Part shown: piece by piece, positions 52,541-63,026 of the stretch
Layout of the letters: each line of letters begins with the position of its first letter
Numbering within the stretch: position 1 is the first letter of the stretch
Assembly (NCBI GenBank): GCA_946902875.1
Contig: OX336345.1
Location: 22,723,395-22,787,394 of the forward strand
DNA length: 64,000 nucleotides
Source of the DNA: Nematopogon swammerdamellus
Lineage: Eukaryota; Arthropoda; Insecta; Lepidoptera; Adelidae
Direction: 5' to 3'
Position numbers and translations under genes: made by a program
Notes under the pieces: generated by a model
What the model was told of the DNA's origin: nothing
The model's input: only the letters and a program-made list of their open reading frames with translations
Databases searched by the model: none

Positions 52541-52679
52541 AAGGTGCAAATGTATGGATTTACATCCTCTTCATTATCTGGCTAGTCCATCGACTGAACA
52601 GTGCGAGATCCTGCACAACCATTTGAATGGCATTCATAATTGTTTAGTCAATCTCATTCAAGAACAGGATAGATTTTAA
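52541..52679 (+). CDS. Possible terminal exon of the gene starting at 51751
   Basis: After ACATTTTTACCTAG the frame reads RRCKCMDLHPLHYLASPSTE, QCEILHNHLNGIHNCLVNLI and QEQDRF-stop. Amphipathic helix-like end. Its phase does not match the exon at 51751 directly, so at least one more exon would be needed; a chance frame is also possible. Confidence 0.3.
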
Positions 52680-52737
52680 TTTTATTAAGTTTTTTATTTA
52701 TCTAAAAAATCTACAGTTCATTTATAATTTTTATAAT

Positions 52738-53749
52738 TTTTATTAATGATTTCCCCAAACACGATACACTAGCAGCATTGAGTGCGCTTATAGTAATGTA
52801 TGCCGACGATGCTAACGTCATTGTGGCAGACGATAGCATACAGAATCTCTTAAAGAAAATGTCAAACATTGTAAAAGAGATAGGTCAATGGTTTTCAGCC
52901 AATGGTCTAATACTAAACAGTTCAAAGACCCACTGCATTAACTTTAGTATTACTAACCGAGAGACTGAAGTGGGGGATGATTTATTTATAAAATATAACG
53001 AGGAAATTATCGAATTCGCATCGTCTACAGTGTTTTTGGGTTTCACGCTAGACTCTAATCTACGCTGGGGGGAACATATAGAAAAGGTATGCAATAAACT
53101 AAATAAAGCTTGTTATTGTTTAAAGGCATTATCAAAAAACTGCGATCTGAGCACCCCGACAAGTGCATACTTCGGGTACTTCTACTCTATAATGATTTAT
53201 GGAATAGAGTTTTGGGGTGCCTCGGGGGAAGCCGTCAGAGTGTTCAGACTGCAGAAAAAAGCCATCAGAATAATTACTCACTCCAAATGGGACGCACACT
53301 GCACACCGCTGTTCAAAAGTCTTAAATTTCTGACAATGTACGACATCTATGTGCAAAGAGCAGCTTTGTATATAAAAAATAATCCTGGAGAGCACAAGTG
53401 CTATGATCATAATTATCCAACCAGGCACAAGGACACTATCATACAAAAAAATCACAATACAGAGAAATTTAAAAAATGTTTGGTATTTAATAGTATAAAT
53501 ATTTTCAATAAATTGCCAAAAGAGTTACGAGAGAACTATGAGGACATAAATAAATTTAAATTACAGCTGAATACCTGGCTACAAGGAAAAACATTTTATG
53601 ATTTAAATTATTTCAATATTATTATATAGTTTAAAATTATTGTTACAATTTATATATTATTTATTATTTAAGAATTTTTATGTATAATGACGATGCCTCA
53701 AGATCACGATTTTAATTTGTTGATAATGTGTGCTAATAAATGGATTTGA
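52738..53749 (+). pseudogene. LINE C-terminal half (RT palm to end), (TTTGA)n tail
   Basis: Starts inside the RT domain (LFINDFPKHDTLAALSALIV, then MYADDANVIV) and runs 290 codons through LILNSSKTHCINF, FLGFTLDSNLRWGEHIEKVC and SINIFNKLPKELRENYEDIN to a stop at 53629. The 3' UTR ends AATAAATGGATTTGA, where the BEL/Pao element begins. 5'-truncated, reading frame otherwise intact. Confidence 0.8.
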
Positions 53750-54129
53750 TGGACGATGGCGCCACTGACCTGCTGGACTGATGTCTGCGGCAGCAGCACC
53801 GCATCCGATTGCTCCTGGGATTTTGAGTTGGAGAGTTGCGTGGCAGATAAAAGTTTATAAATTTCACGTGAAACTGCACTCGCGCGCCAGAGGTACCTCT
53901 GGTAACTGATTAGCGTTGCGGGTGGCTATATGTTCGAAGATATATTCAGTTCTTCAGGTTTAGAGCGCGGCGGAGCGGCGGTGGAATTCTTGCCTTTTTT
54001 GCGGTGCGGTGACAACAACTATATTTTTCTTGTTATGCGTTTTGACATTTAGTGGCGCCAGTGAAAATGGAATGAAAATGAAGAAAGATTATAAACAAAA
54101 ACGCGAAAAACTAAAAAGCGGCGCAACCA
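53750..54129 (-). repeat. BEL/Pao LTR (3' LTR of the element)
   Basis: 380 bp, TGGACGATGGCGCC.. to ..GCGGCGCAACCA on the plus strand (TG..CA both ways). Differs from the LTR at 59278-59657 at one site (53888 C versus 59416 G). A GGGGGGA purine tract adjoins it on the inner side (minus strand), in polypurine-tract position. Confidence 0.92.
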
Positions 54130-54295
54130 TCCCCCCGGCCTTGGAGTGTTTCTCCAAAAGAAACTAAAATTAATTATATTCTTGCGTAACTATTCGTAAG
54201 CGCAGACAACAAAGTATAAGAAAGGTAAATTACATTATATTCAAGCGAAGACAATAACAAAATTCAAATAAGTAAAAAAATTGAAAATAAAATTA

Positions 54296-57200
54296 TTATT
54301 GATTAGGCAGCGGACAGATTCGTACTACTGGGCGTCGGTAGCTGCCGGTTTTTGTTCTAACTTGAACGACTCGTATTATTCTGTCCTTACCAGGGAACAC
54401 ATCTTCGATGACTCCTAGTGGCCAATGCAGTGGCGGAACATTGTCTTCCTTAAGGATTACAACCATTCCCTTTTCTATTGGTTTACTTGGCGTGTTCCAC
54501 TTTTCTCTCGTTTGGAGGGAAGTTAAATATTCCTGTCTCCAGCGTTTCCAATAAGATTGGAGAAGGTGATCAAGAAGAGCGAACCTATTGACGGGAGAAG
54601 CTTCATTTACTCGGCATGGAGGCAAGTTACCCATTAACGGAAACGTTGGTTTAGGTCGAGTGCGAAAACAAACATTACAATTTTGGACTAATTTTCGCAC
54701 AATATTTCTAGCAGCGAGTATCCAGAAGTTTTGACGAAGAAGTGATAACAACAAGTGAGGACCTGTATGAAAGTTTGTTACGTGGTAGTGAATAATTATC
54801 AATTCCACTATTCTATTTTTAGCAGGCAAAACAACAGGGTGCTTTTGCTCGAACTCTAAAGAAGAATTATCCAAGCGTCCTCCCACTCTGATTAGGTCTT
54901 CAGAAATGAATGGATTGAGTTTGATTAGCGATGAAGATTTGCCTACTCTAATGGAACTTATATCATGCGAAAAGTGCCTCATTTGAATGCAGCGCAATAA
55001 TTTGTGTTCAGCGGCTTCTAAGTCACGTACGGAAATTCTGCCGCAAGACAACAGTCTGCGTGAAAAACGCAAAATGTAAACAGTAATGCGGAGTAGCCTT
55101 GTCCAGGTGGATACGCGATCAGCGAGGGAGTGCAGCGGACATACTTCGGGTTCCGTGGGTACTGGTAGTGCAATAATTTTTGCTTCAGGTACATCTGATA
55201 AGGTTTCCGGACTAAATGGTTTTATGGGCCACTGGGAAAGCGGAAGGTTGGCCCATACTGGGCCACTAAACCAGGTCTCATTATTTAGTTTGTTTGGAGT
55301 TGTTGGCCGTGATAGAATGTCACAGGGGTTTTGAGTTCCAGGGATATGGAACCAATGCGAAGCGGGTAGCACTTCATGGATTGAAGCGGTTCGGTTGGCC
55401 ACGAAAGTCTGCCACCGATGTGGAGAGGAATGTATCCAGGAAAGAGTTACGCTAGCATCAGAGAAGGCGAAAATTCGTTGGATCGTACAACGATCACCGA
55501 TGGCGTCTAGTACCGCCTTCACTAACTTGCTCAGTAAATGTGCGGCACATAATTCGAGTCTCGCGAGTGAAACTTTTTTGAGTGGGGCTATCCTAGACTT
55601 AGCACACAGCAGCGCGGTGTGACCTGTGGCATTAGAATCAGACGCTGTCCGAACATATACACTAGCACCGTAACATTTCTCACTTGCATCGGCGAAACAT
55701 AAGAGTGCGATATAGGACCCTTCGACTATACCTATATGTCTGGGTATTTTTATTTTTGCGAGTGAATTAATTTCCTCTTTAAACTGATTCCACATTTTAG
55801 AAATATGATCAGGCACCTCCTGGTCCCAATCTAGATTAAATTTCCAACATTCCTGTACTAGGAGTTTGATGAAGGCAGTGACGTGAGCAACGATACCTAT
55901 AGGATCGTATAGACGGGCAGCGGTCGATAAAATGTGTCTCTTAGTACACTGGCTGTCATCAGGGCGTACTTGGAAAAAGAAATAATCCTCAGCGGGTTTC
56001 CATTGTATGCCGACGACCTTGGCATCTGAGCTATCGTCGAAGTGCACGACGTCAGAGATTCGATGCGTTGCGGGAACATACGCCATGACTTCAGGCGAGT
56101 TAGAGATCCGTTTGACCAGTTCGAATCCTCCGGCCTTGAACATATCTACTAGCTGAGAGTGAAGTTGTTGAGCTTCAGCTACAGATTTGACACTAACAAC
56201 TAGGTCATCCATGTACAGACTGCCCGAAGACACAGCCTTAGCGGCGAGAGGGAAGCTATTCCTCTCATGTTCAGCAAGTTGCCTCAACACTCTAAGTGCC
56301 AGAAAAGGCGCACATTTTAGACCGAAAGGCAAGCGAGAGAACTGGTATGTATCTATAGGGGTACTAGGATCAAATCTGAACAAAATTCGTTGAAAGGGAC
56401 GGTCCTCTGGGCGAATTACAATCTGGAAATACATCTTCTGTATGTCGGCAGATAGCGCGATAGGAAATAATCTTAATTGTATTAATAGATCGAAAATATT
56501 CGTCTGCAGGTTAAGACCTGTGTGTAATATGTCATTTAGCGAAGTCCCAGAACTGGTCTTGCAGCTCGCATCCAAAACTATTCTTATCTTGGACGTTGTC
56601 TTATTAGGATTGTAAATTGCGTGATGCGGGATAACATAGTTGCGTTTTTCTGATGTGCGCGGACAATCTACTTTTGACAGGTATCCCTTGTCGATGTAGT
56701 CTTGTATAGTAGCGTTGTACCCCAATCTTAATTCACTGTTAGCGTTTAATTTATGTTCTAGTCTAACAAAGCGTTTCATTGCGATAGTATTCGAATTTCC
56801 TAATTCGGAAGTGTCGTTACAAAATGGCAGCGCCACCGTGTAACGGCCGCTTGCGTCGCGTGAGACATTTTCAATAAAGCTGCGTTCACATGCCGTTTGT
56901 TCGGGACTCAAGTGAATTTTGTTTTCGACATTTTCTATTTCCCAGAACTTTTGTAAAAGGGATTCTAGACTAGGTTCAATTGTGGTACAAAAGGACCTGT
57001 CTGGAATTTCGAGACCAGACGAGCATTTAACTTTACCCATGAAAACATAGCCCAAGGTGGTTTCTTGAGCGATCGCGTTTGTGGAAAGACTGGTTATTTT
57101 GTTGGAGCCAAGAATATCGGCGAAAACCTCCACACCTAACAGGCCGTCTACATCTGAAGGAATGTTGAAGTTTACATCAGCCATAGGTAACTTAATAAAT

Positions 57201-58882
57201 TGTTGCAAATCTTGCGAACTCACAACAGCGTTAGGTAACTTGCCTGTTATTTTGTCAATTACGAGAGCGCGAATCGTGTAGGTATTTTGAACGTCTAGTC
57301 GGGAAGAAAATGTAAAATTTGTGTAGCCTTTTATTGGCCGCACGGAGAGGCCTATTCCCCGCACAGAAGATGGCGAGCGCGAAACCTTGAGCCCAAGCTG
57401 CTTGCAGCATGATTCTGTTATGAAGTTGCACATCGATCCACTATCAATAAGTAGACGAATGTGGACTCGTTCACCTTGAACATTATTGACAATTACTGAA
57501 GCTGTTGGCAGCAGCATTGTTGAAGATTGCGAAGCGGTTGAGGCGATCAAGCTAAGATCTTCATCTGACTCGCGCACATGTAAGCCCTCGTTAATTGATT
57601 TTACATTGCCTGGACAGGCGGAAGCGGTAGCGGGTGCGGACTGGGGCTGTACTGTGTGCGAGTTCAGAACAGATTGCGTTTGCGTGTTGATCACATTGTC
57701 AAGGTGAAGCAGTGTATGATGTCTGCGATGACATCTAGAACATGTATGTTTCGATTTGCAAAATTTTGTGTGATGTAAATTAGAGGTACAGTTTTTGCAC
57801 AGATTGTTTTTGTTGGCGATTTCGAATCTCTCTTGAGGAGACAACTTTAAGAATTTTTCACACTTATATAGCGGGTGTGTCTCCTCTGAGTTACAAATTG
57901 TACAAACCGTGCTGAAATCACTCTCGTTCACTACAAGAGAGTGCGGCTTAGGATTTGTTGAAGAGGACCCTGCTTTGGACGTGAAACTAGTTTGAGTCCT
58001 TTGGAGGATTTTGGACTGCTCCTTGATGAACTCCTCAAGCGTAGCGAAAGTAGGCATAGACACACCTCTGACTGTCTGTTCAAACGAAATAACAGTTTCC
58101 TTGTCCAGCTTGGAAAGCGCGAGGTGAGTCACGATGAAGTCCGTCAGGTTGTCCAGTTTCAATTCTTTCAACGCAGCGTAAGAAGGGCAAACCGTTTCTG
58201 TGAACGTGTCAAGAACTGCGGGACTAGCGGCACTAATAGCCTTGAAGTTTATAATCTGCTTCAGATATTGTGTTGCGAGAGTTCTTTTGTCATTATATTT
58301 TGACTGAAGCGCGTTCCAAATTATTGAATAGTTAATACCGATAGGCGGAATGCCAGCGCATACAGAGAGCGCGCGACCTGATAGTTTCCCTACCAGATAG
58401 TGAACCTTTTCGGTGTCTGACAAATCATTGTTGTCATGGATGACCGCCTTAAAGGTTTCGAAGAAGACAGGCCATTGGCTATAGGAGCCATCGAATTTCG
58501 GAAGTTCCAGTTGTGGCAATTTGGGTTTGCGAATGGATATTTTTGAATCCGACGTGTTAGAAGACGCGAGTCGTTCAAGTGAATTAAGCTTGCACTCCAC
58601 TGCGCGTATGTTGCAGTATAGCTCGTCGAGCGCTTCTACCGCTTGGAACTCCGGTGTGAATTGACCTCCCTCACTGGTGGTTAACATCAAAATATTATAG
58701 TCATCGTTGACTTGAATAAATTCAGCGCGTGTCTTTTCTAGCGATTCTAGACGAGTTAAGAACTGCTGTTTGCTGTGTGTATCGCCTACCTTAAGACTCA
58801 ACTTATAAGTTTTGTTTACATTTTCAAACAAACTTTCTCTTTTTGCTTTCAGCAACAAAATATTTGCGTTTGAGATTGACAT
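54296..58882 (-). CDS. BEL/Pao Gag-Pol polyprotein with deleted integrase core
   Basis: 1528 codons without a stop. Order: N-terminal coiled region; DUF1759-type Gag (LPKFDGSYSQWPVFFETF, about 128-240); three cysteine/histidine clusters (about 327-393); aspartic protease LLIDSGSMCNF (about 478); reverse transcriptase with LSADIQKMYFQI and YMDD (about 889); RNase H-like region (CFADASEKCYGASVY, about 1060); the His/Cys integrase zinc region ending QNCNVCFRTRP (about 1408). Then NLPPCRVNEASP passes at about residue 1430 straight into NRFALLDHLLQSYWKRW, the domain that normally follows the DDE catalytic core. Roughly 200 residues are gone without breaking the frame. Related polyproteins are about 1700-1900 residues. 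Reverse transcription functions look intact; integration would need help in trans. Confidence 0.92.
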   Translation of the reverse strand: MSISNANILLLKAKRESLFENVNKTYKLSLKVGDTHSKQQFLTRLESLEKTRAEFIQVNDDYNILMLTTSEGGQFTPEFQAVEALDELYCNIRAVECKLNSLERLASSNTSDSKISIRKPKLPQLELPKFDGSYSQWPVFFETFKAVIHDNNDLSDTEKVHYLVGKLSGRALSVCAGIPPIGINYSIIWNALQSKYNDKRTLATQYLKQIINFKAISAASPAVLDTFTETVCPSYAALKELKLDNLTDFIVTHLALSKLDKETVISFEQTVRGVSMPTFATLEEFIKEQSKILQRTQTSFTSKAGSSSTNPKPHSLVVNESDFSTVCTICNSEETHPLYKCEKFLKLSPQERFEIANKNNLCKNCTSNLHHTKFCKSKHTCSRCHRRHHTLLHLDNVINTQTQSVLNSHTVQPQSAPATASACPGNVKSINEGLHVRESDEDLSLIASTASQSSTMLLPTASVIVNNVQGERVHIRLLIDSGSMCNFITESCCKQLGLKVSRSPSSVRGIGLSVRPIKGYTNFTFSSRLDVQNTYTIRALVIDKITGKLPNAVVSSQDLQQFIKLPMADVNFNIPSDVDGLLGVEVFADILGSNKITSLSTNAIAQETTLGYVFMGKVKCSSGLEIPDRSFCTTIEPSLESLLQKFWEIENVENKIHLSPEQTACERSFIENVSRDASGRYTVALPFCNDTSELGNSNTIAMKRFVRLEHKLNANSELRLGYNATIQDYIDKGYLSKVDCPRTSEKRNYVIPHHAIYNPNKTTSKIRIVLDASCKTSSGTSLNDILHTGLNLQTNIFDLLIQLRLFPIALSADIQKMYFQIVIRPEDRPFQRILFRFDPSTPIDTYQFSRLPFGLKCAPFLALRVLRQLAEHERNSFPLAAKAVSSGSLYMDDLVVSVKSVAEAQQLHSQLVDMFKAGGFELVKRISNSPEVMAYVPATHRISDVVHFDDSSDAKVVGIQWKPAEDYFFFQVRPDDSQCTKRHILSTAARLYDPIGIVAHVTAFIKLLVQECWKFNLDWDQEVPDHISKMWNQFKEEINSLAKIKIPRHIGIVEGSYIALLCFADASEKCYGASVYVRTASDSNATGHTALLCAKSRIAPLKKVSLARLELCAAHLLSKLVKAVLDAIGDRCTIQRIFAFSDASVTLSWIHSSPHRWQTFVANRTASIHEVLPASHWFHIPGTQNPCDILSRPTTPNKLNNETWFSGPVWANLPLSQWPIKPFSPETLSDVPEAKIIALPVPTEPEVCPLHSLADRVSTWTRLLRITVYILRFSRRLLSCGRISVRDLEAAEHKLLRCIQMRHFSHDISSIRVGKSSSLIKLNPFISEDLIRVGGRLDNSSLEFEQKHPVVLPAKNRIVELIIIHYHVTNFHTGPHLLLSLLRQNFWILAARNIVRKLVQNCNVCFRTRPKPTFPLMGNLPPCRVNEASPVNRFALLDHLLQSYWKRWRQEYLTSLQTREKWNTPSKPIEKGMVVILKEDNVPPLHWPLGVIEDVFPGKDRIIRVVQVRTKTGSYRRPVVRICPLPNQ

Positions 58883-59277
58883 TTTCAGTAATCAATTTTG
58901 ACAGAAATTCGAATTTGAAAAAAGCGAATAAAGAAATTTCTTTAACCAGTTATAAGTTTAGAAAAATAATGTAATATAATATTTTATGTTCATAAAATTC
59001 GAAAATTTAACATTTATGTTCGAAACAAATATTTGAAATAATTTAAATGACAAGATTATCAACAAAATGCAAAATATAAAATATTTTATTCTAAAAAGCG
59101 AAAATATATATTTTCCATAAATGGAAAGACTTGCGGGATGGTTGCATGCGTGTATTCACGGTTATTTACGTGATGAAAAGCGGAATTTTGTTATATTAGT
59201 TATGCGCGAAATTTGTATGGAAAATTCCAGGAACTGCGTTGCGAACCAGGTTTGGTATCCGACGGTGAAGGACCACA

Positions 59278-59657
59278 TGGACGATGGCGCCACTGACCTG
59301 CTGGACTGATGTCTGCGGCAGCAGCACCGCATCCGATTGCTCCTGGGATTTTGAGTTGGAGAGTTGCGTGGCAGATAAAAGTTTATAAATTTCACGTGAA
59401 ACTGCACTCGCGCGCGAGAGGTACCTCTGGTAACTGATTAGCGTTGCGGGTGGCTATATGTTCGAAGATATATTCAGTTCTTCAGGTTTAGAGCGCGGCG
59501 GAGCGGCGGTGGAATTCTTGCCTTTTTTGCGGTGCGGTGACAACAACTATATTTTTCTTGTTATGCGTTTTGACATTTAGTGGCGCCAGTGAAAATGGAA
59601 TGAAAATGAAGAAAGATTATAAACAAAAACGCGAAAAACTAAAAAGCGGCGCAACCA
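59278..59657 (-). repeat. BEL/Pao LTR (5' LTR of the element)
   Basis: Partner of 53750-54129, offset exactly 5528 bp with no indels and one substitution. Transcription of the element would start here and run leftwards. Confidence 0.92.
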
Positions 59658-59682
59658 TTTGATTTGATTTGATTTGATATAC

Positions 59683-60180
59683 ATTTACAACCGATGTCAA
59701 CATAACATATTTGCACGAAATAATAAAAATGAATATAACACCACTAACCACAGCTATAAAACTACACACAAAGCTAACTTAAAATATAACACACATAAGG
59801 CAACTACATTTAAAAAAAGCCTACATTTCAACAGTGCTACAATTTACAATAAACTACCAAGAGACATACATAACGAATTAAACCAATGAAATTTTTTTTA
59901 AAACAAGACTGCATGAATGGCTCCTAACCCAGAACTTGTATGACCTAAAGATTTTCCAAATATTAACGTAATTAAAATGTACAAGTGTGTAATGGAACCT
60001 AATTATTTAATGTATGTAAATGTGATGAATTTAATTATAAATTTATAAATGTAAAATCTAAATTAATGAAATGTATTTAACTGTATAAATTGTTTTGACG
60101 ATGTAAGTTCAAGACAAATTGCATTATAATGTAACTTTGTTATTTTACTTACAAATAAAGTTAATTGTATTGTATTGCAT
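59683..60180 (+). pseudogene. LINE 3' end, second copy of a related family
   Basis: After (TTTGA)n, a broken frame with ATTFKKSLHFNSATIYNKLP and RDIHNELNQ, then LLTQNLYDLK-like sequence out of frame, and an AATAAAGTTAATTGTATTG end. Similar in kind to the LINE at 52738-53749 but not the same copy. Confidence 0.65.
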
Positions 60181-60483
60181 CGGTTTTTCATATACATTCC
60201 TAAACCAGTAAAGAGTTTCTCATATTTACGTTGAAATAATTTACAGAAATTGATGGACCTACAAAATGTATTGTACCACAGTGACGTAAACAAAGAAGTT
60301 AATACAATAAATAGTTATTATTTAGAATAAAATAAAAAAAGATAAATAATGAAATATAAATAATATTATTTTAGACTTAAAAGATAATAAATAATTTTTA
60401 TATATTATTTTATTATTTATAGTGATTAGGTACTATTTTCTGTTTAGCAAAATTTCTTTTACTACTACATGTCTTTTAAATGT

Positions 60484-60640
60484 GTTCTTAATTCATACTT
60501 CTTTCAAGAGAAGCGTAAAAAGGCATCTGTCACGCCGGCACCGCATTCGCAGCCCCCGTTCTAAACCGAATGCTTTTGGACGTCGTCGGCTCAACAATCC
60601 ATGCTGACGGGGCCAAGTGTCACACGTATCAATAAAAAAA
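60484..60640 (+). mobile_element. LINE tail
   Basis: TTCAAGAGAAGCGTAAAAAGGC .. GCATTCGCAGCCCCCG .. CGGCTCAACAATCCATGCTG .. CAATAAAAAAA: a truncated non-LTR end similar to 11925-12070. Confidence 0.6.
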
Positions 60641-60819
60641 ATATATACATATATATAAAAGCTAGATATAAACATTGAAATCAATATACAACCAAAATAA
60701 AATAAACCACCAGTGAAAGTAGATACGAACAACAATCAAGAAGAGATTAAAAAAATAATTTAATAAAAATGCTCTAGATACATTAATCTAACAATTTTGC
60801 TGATATCTTTACAGTTCTT

Positions 60820-60966
60820 CAAACAAGCATTTCTATCCAAGTTCCTAATCCAAGCACTGGATCAAAATCGTAAACAGAATCGTAAACAGCTGGAATAAAC
60901 TGCCTGAGGAAGTTATTGAAGCACCCTCAATAAACACATTCAAAAATAGGCTTGACAAGTACTTAA
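60820..60966 (+). pseudogene. LINE ORF end, left part (split by piggyBac-like element)
   Basis: NSWNKLPEEVIEAPSINTFK and NRLDKYL, close to the NKLPEDVVQAPTTNSFKNRL of the minus-strand LINE at 63080-64000. The coding sequence resumes at 62954. Confidence 0.75.
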
Positions 60967-62949
60967 CCTTTTGCCGTTGGAGCGGCCGATATCGGTCGCT
61001 TTATACATTATACCTTTACGAATGGAGCGGCCGATATCGGCCGCTTTCTTTTTTTTCTTTGTTTTGTTGGGTGGCCCCAACGAAATTATTTTATTCTTTT
61101 ATCTCACTTAGCCGTGTGTATTTGAAAGTGACGAATTCAAATAGTAGAATAAATTTCCCTTTAGGCGACAACCATTCCCCCATAGAGAAATGTCAGATTT
61201 ACCGCCCTGTCAGTGTCATCAAGACAGCGGTTATAATAGGAGGGCGTTGTACGTTGCTCTTCTGTTTTCGGGTTTTCTGAGTGTTTTTTTGTGCAGATGA
61301 ACCCATAAGTGATGTTTTTTCTCTTTTTCATTATATTCCGGATACTGGCGGCTGGTCCTAAAGTGCGCCCGTGCGCCGCACTACCATACCACGAGAAGTC
61401 TTCACTACACTCAAACAAAATACATCTTCATAAACATATTTTACAATACAACATACCTACATTAAAACCATAAAGATCGTACTCCAAATAAATGCGAATG
61501 TGAATTCAACCTTATTTTATAGATCACAAGGCACGTTTTTGCGAGTAAACCCGCGCCCCGTGCGGAATCGAAACACGCACGCGGGTCTCCCATCTGAATG
61601 TATGGGGATCGGCAAAACACCGCTGGCGCGTGAGACAAAATATACTTCATAGAAACAGTATGGGCCGAAATGGAGTTCTGCGTGCGGCGCACGACCGCCA
61701 AACAAGGACGCTATATCGTTAATAGCCGCGCGTGCGACACGTCGCGAGCGATTCCTTTTGCACGAGTCAGTCTACCTAGAGTCAGCGCGCTGTCATGTGA
61801 TGTCACATACCCGTTAGCGCGCGAATATTTAAAATGGGATATGGTTAGGTTTTGTGCTTTCTGTCACGTGATACTGTGAATTAAGTGGTGCCGATATTTG
61901 CCTAAGAGTTGGTTAAAGGTAAGGCTTTACAATCAGGTGATCCCGGGTTCAATTCCTACTTTTCAAATGTTTTCTTTTTATACATGTTTTAAGTATTTTT
62001 GGGACATTGCTATTGTTTTCTTTTTGAAAGCTGCAGTAGTGTTGTGGTCTATGGGTGTGTTCATAAAGGTACTATAAATGAGTTAAAAAACTTGTTTGGA
62101 TTTATTTTCTTGTTTTTTGCAACTCATTGAGTGACTTGAGATATTCATACTAGGTACGCAAATAAATTCGGAAGTCGCGATCTTAAAATAACATTGGGAA
62201 TGAGTTGGGAAATTTGGTATTTAAGGAGGTAGGTACTTAGCGCACTACCGGTCACTGAAGTCACCAGCCGCCACTGTTCCGGATGTATTGAGTGCATTTG
62301 TTTGTGCTGAGTTGATCTGAATTTTTCGTAAAAATACTAAGAAAATGCCTCCTTTTCGGTACCAATTTCGGCTGTTTTTAGAGGCTTGTTTCTCGAATAA
62401 ATCCGTTTTCTGGATAAAGTGAGGTGATAGAAGTGTTATTTAGTTCCTGTAGTTGAAATAATATATGCCGTATAGTGTTTGTATACAGTACATTTACGAG
62501 AAATAAGCAATTTTTGTGACCTAGTTTTCTCCATACAAACAATACAAACCATACAAATTTTATTGTGAACGACACGGGGGGCTGCTGATACACAATAAAG
62601 GTATGATTAGGTCCGTTATTTATTAGTGTTTATAATAAAAATACTATATGACCGATTGGCGGTCTAATAAATTTATAAAAAAAAAAAAACCTGAGAGAGG
62701 TCGCGATTTTCACATAGAACAACTTTACAAAATAATTTTGTCACCTAGAATACGTAATGTAAATAAAAAAATGCCATTTATAGCTAGAATATTTATCTGT
62801 AAATACAATCCATATGTTAGTTCATGAAGTTTTATGGAAAAATCTTCCAAAATGATTTTTTTTCGAGAGTAATGCGCCGGCGCCGATCGCGGCGCGCCAC
62901 CTGGTGTAGCAGAAGGATTGTTTTGGTTAATGCTTCCAGAGCCAAAGGG
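60967..62949. mobile_element. piggyBac-like non-autonomous element
   Basis: TTAA at 60963-60966 and 62950-62953. The ends CCTTTTGCCGTTGGAGC and (reverse complement) CCCTTTGGCTCTGGAAGC are imperfect inverted repeats of the CCCTTT type. Subterminal palindromes GCGGCCGATATCGG(C/T)CGC at 60982-60999 and 61027-61044. 1983 bp, no transposase. Removing it rejoins the LINE frame on both sides. A tRNA-like stretch with GGGTTCAATTCC lies near 61895-61970. Confidence 0.85.
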
Positions 62950-62953
62950 TTAA

Positions 62954-63026
62954 AAATCGAAGAAATATAACAAATAGCAACACCAGTGATCATCATTTAT
63001 TTATTTTTTATTTATTTATTTATTTG
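62954..63026 (+). mobile_element. LINE end, right part, sharing (TTTA)n with the next LINE
   Basis: AAATCGAAGAAATATAACAA then CACCAGTGATCATCA and (TTTA)n. Continuation of 60820-60966; the tract is shared tail-to-tail with the minus-strand LINE. Confidence 0.65.

Larger units (their letters stand above)
53750..59657 (-). mobile_element. BEL/Pao LTR retrotransposon, young, integrase core missing
   Basis: 5908 bp with two 380-bp LTRs 99.7% identical. It is flanked by TTTGA on both sides (53745-53749 and 59658-59662), although the target is itself a (TTTGA)n tail. One long ORF (54296-58882) on the minus strand. A candidate primer binding site TGGTCCTTCACCGTCGGA starts 2 bp inside the 5' LTR (59275 downward on the minus strand). 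Confidence 0.92.
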
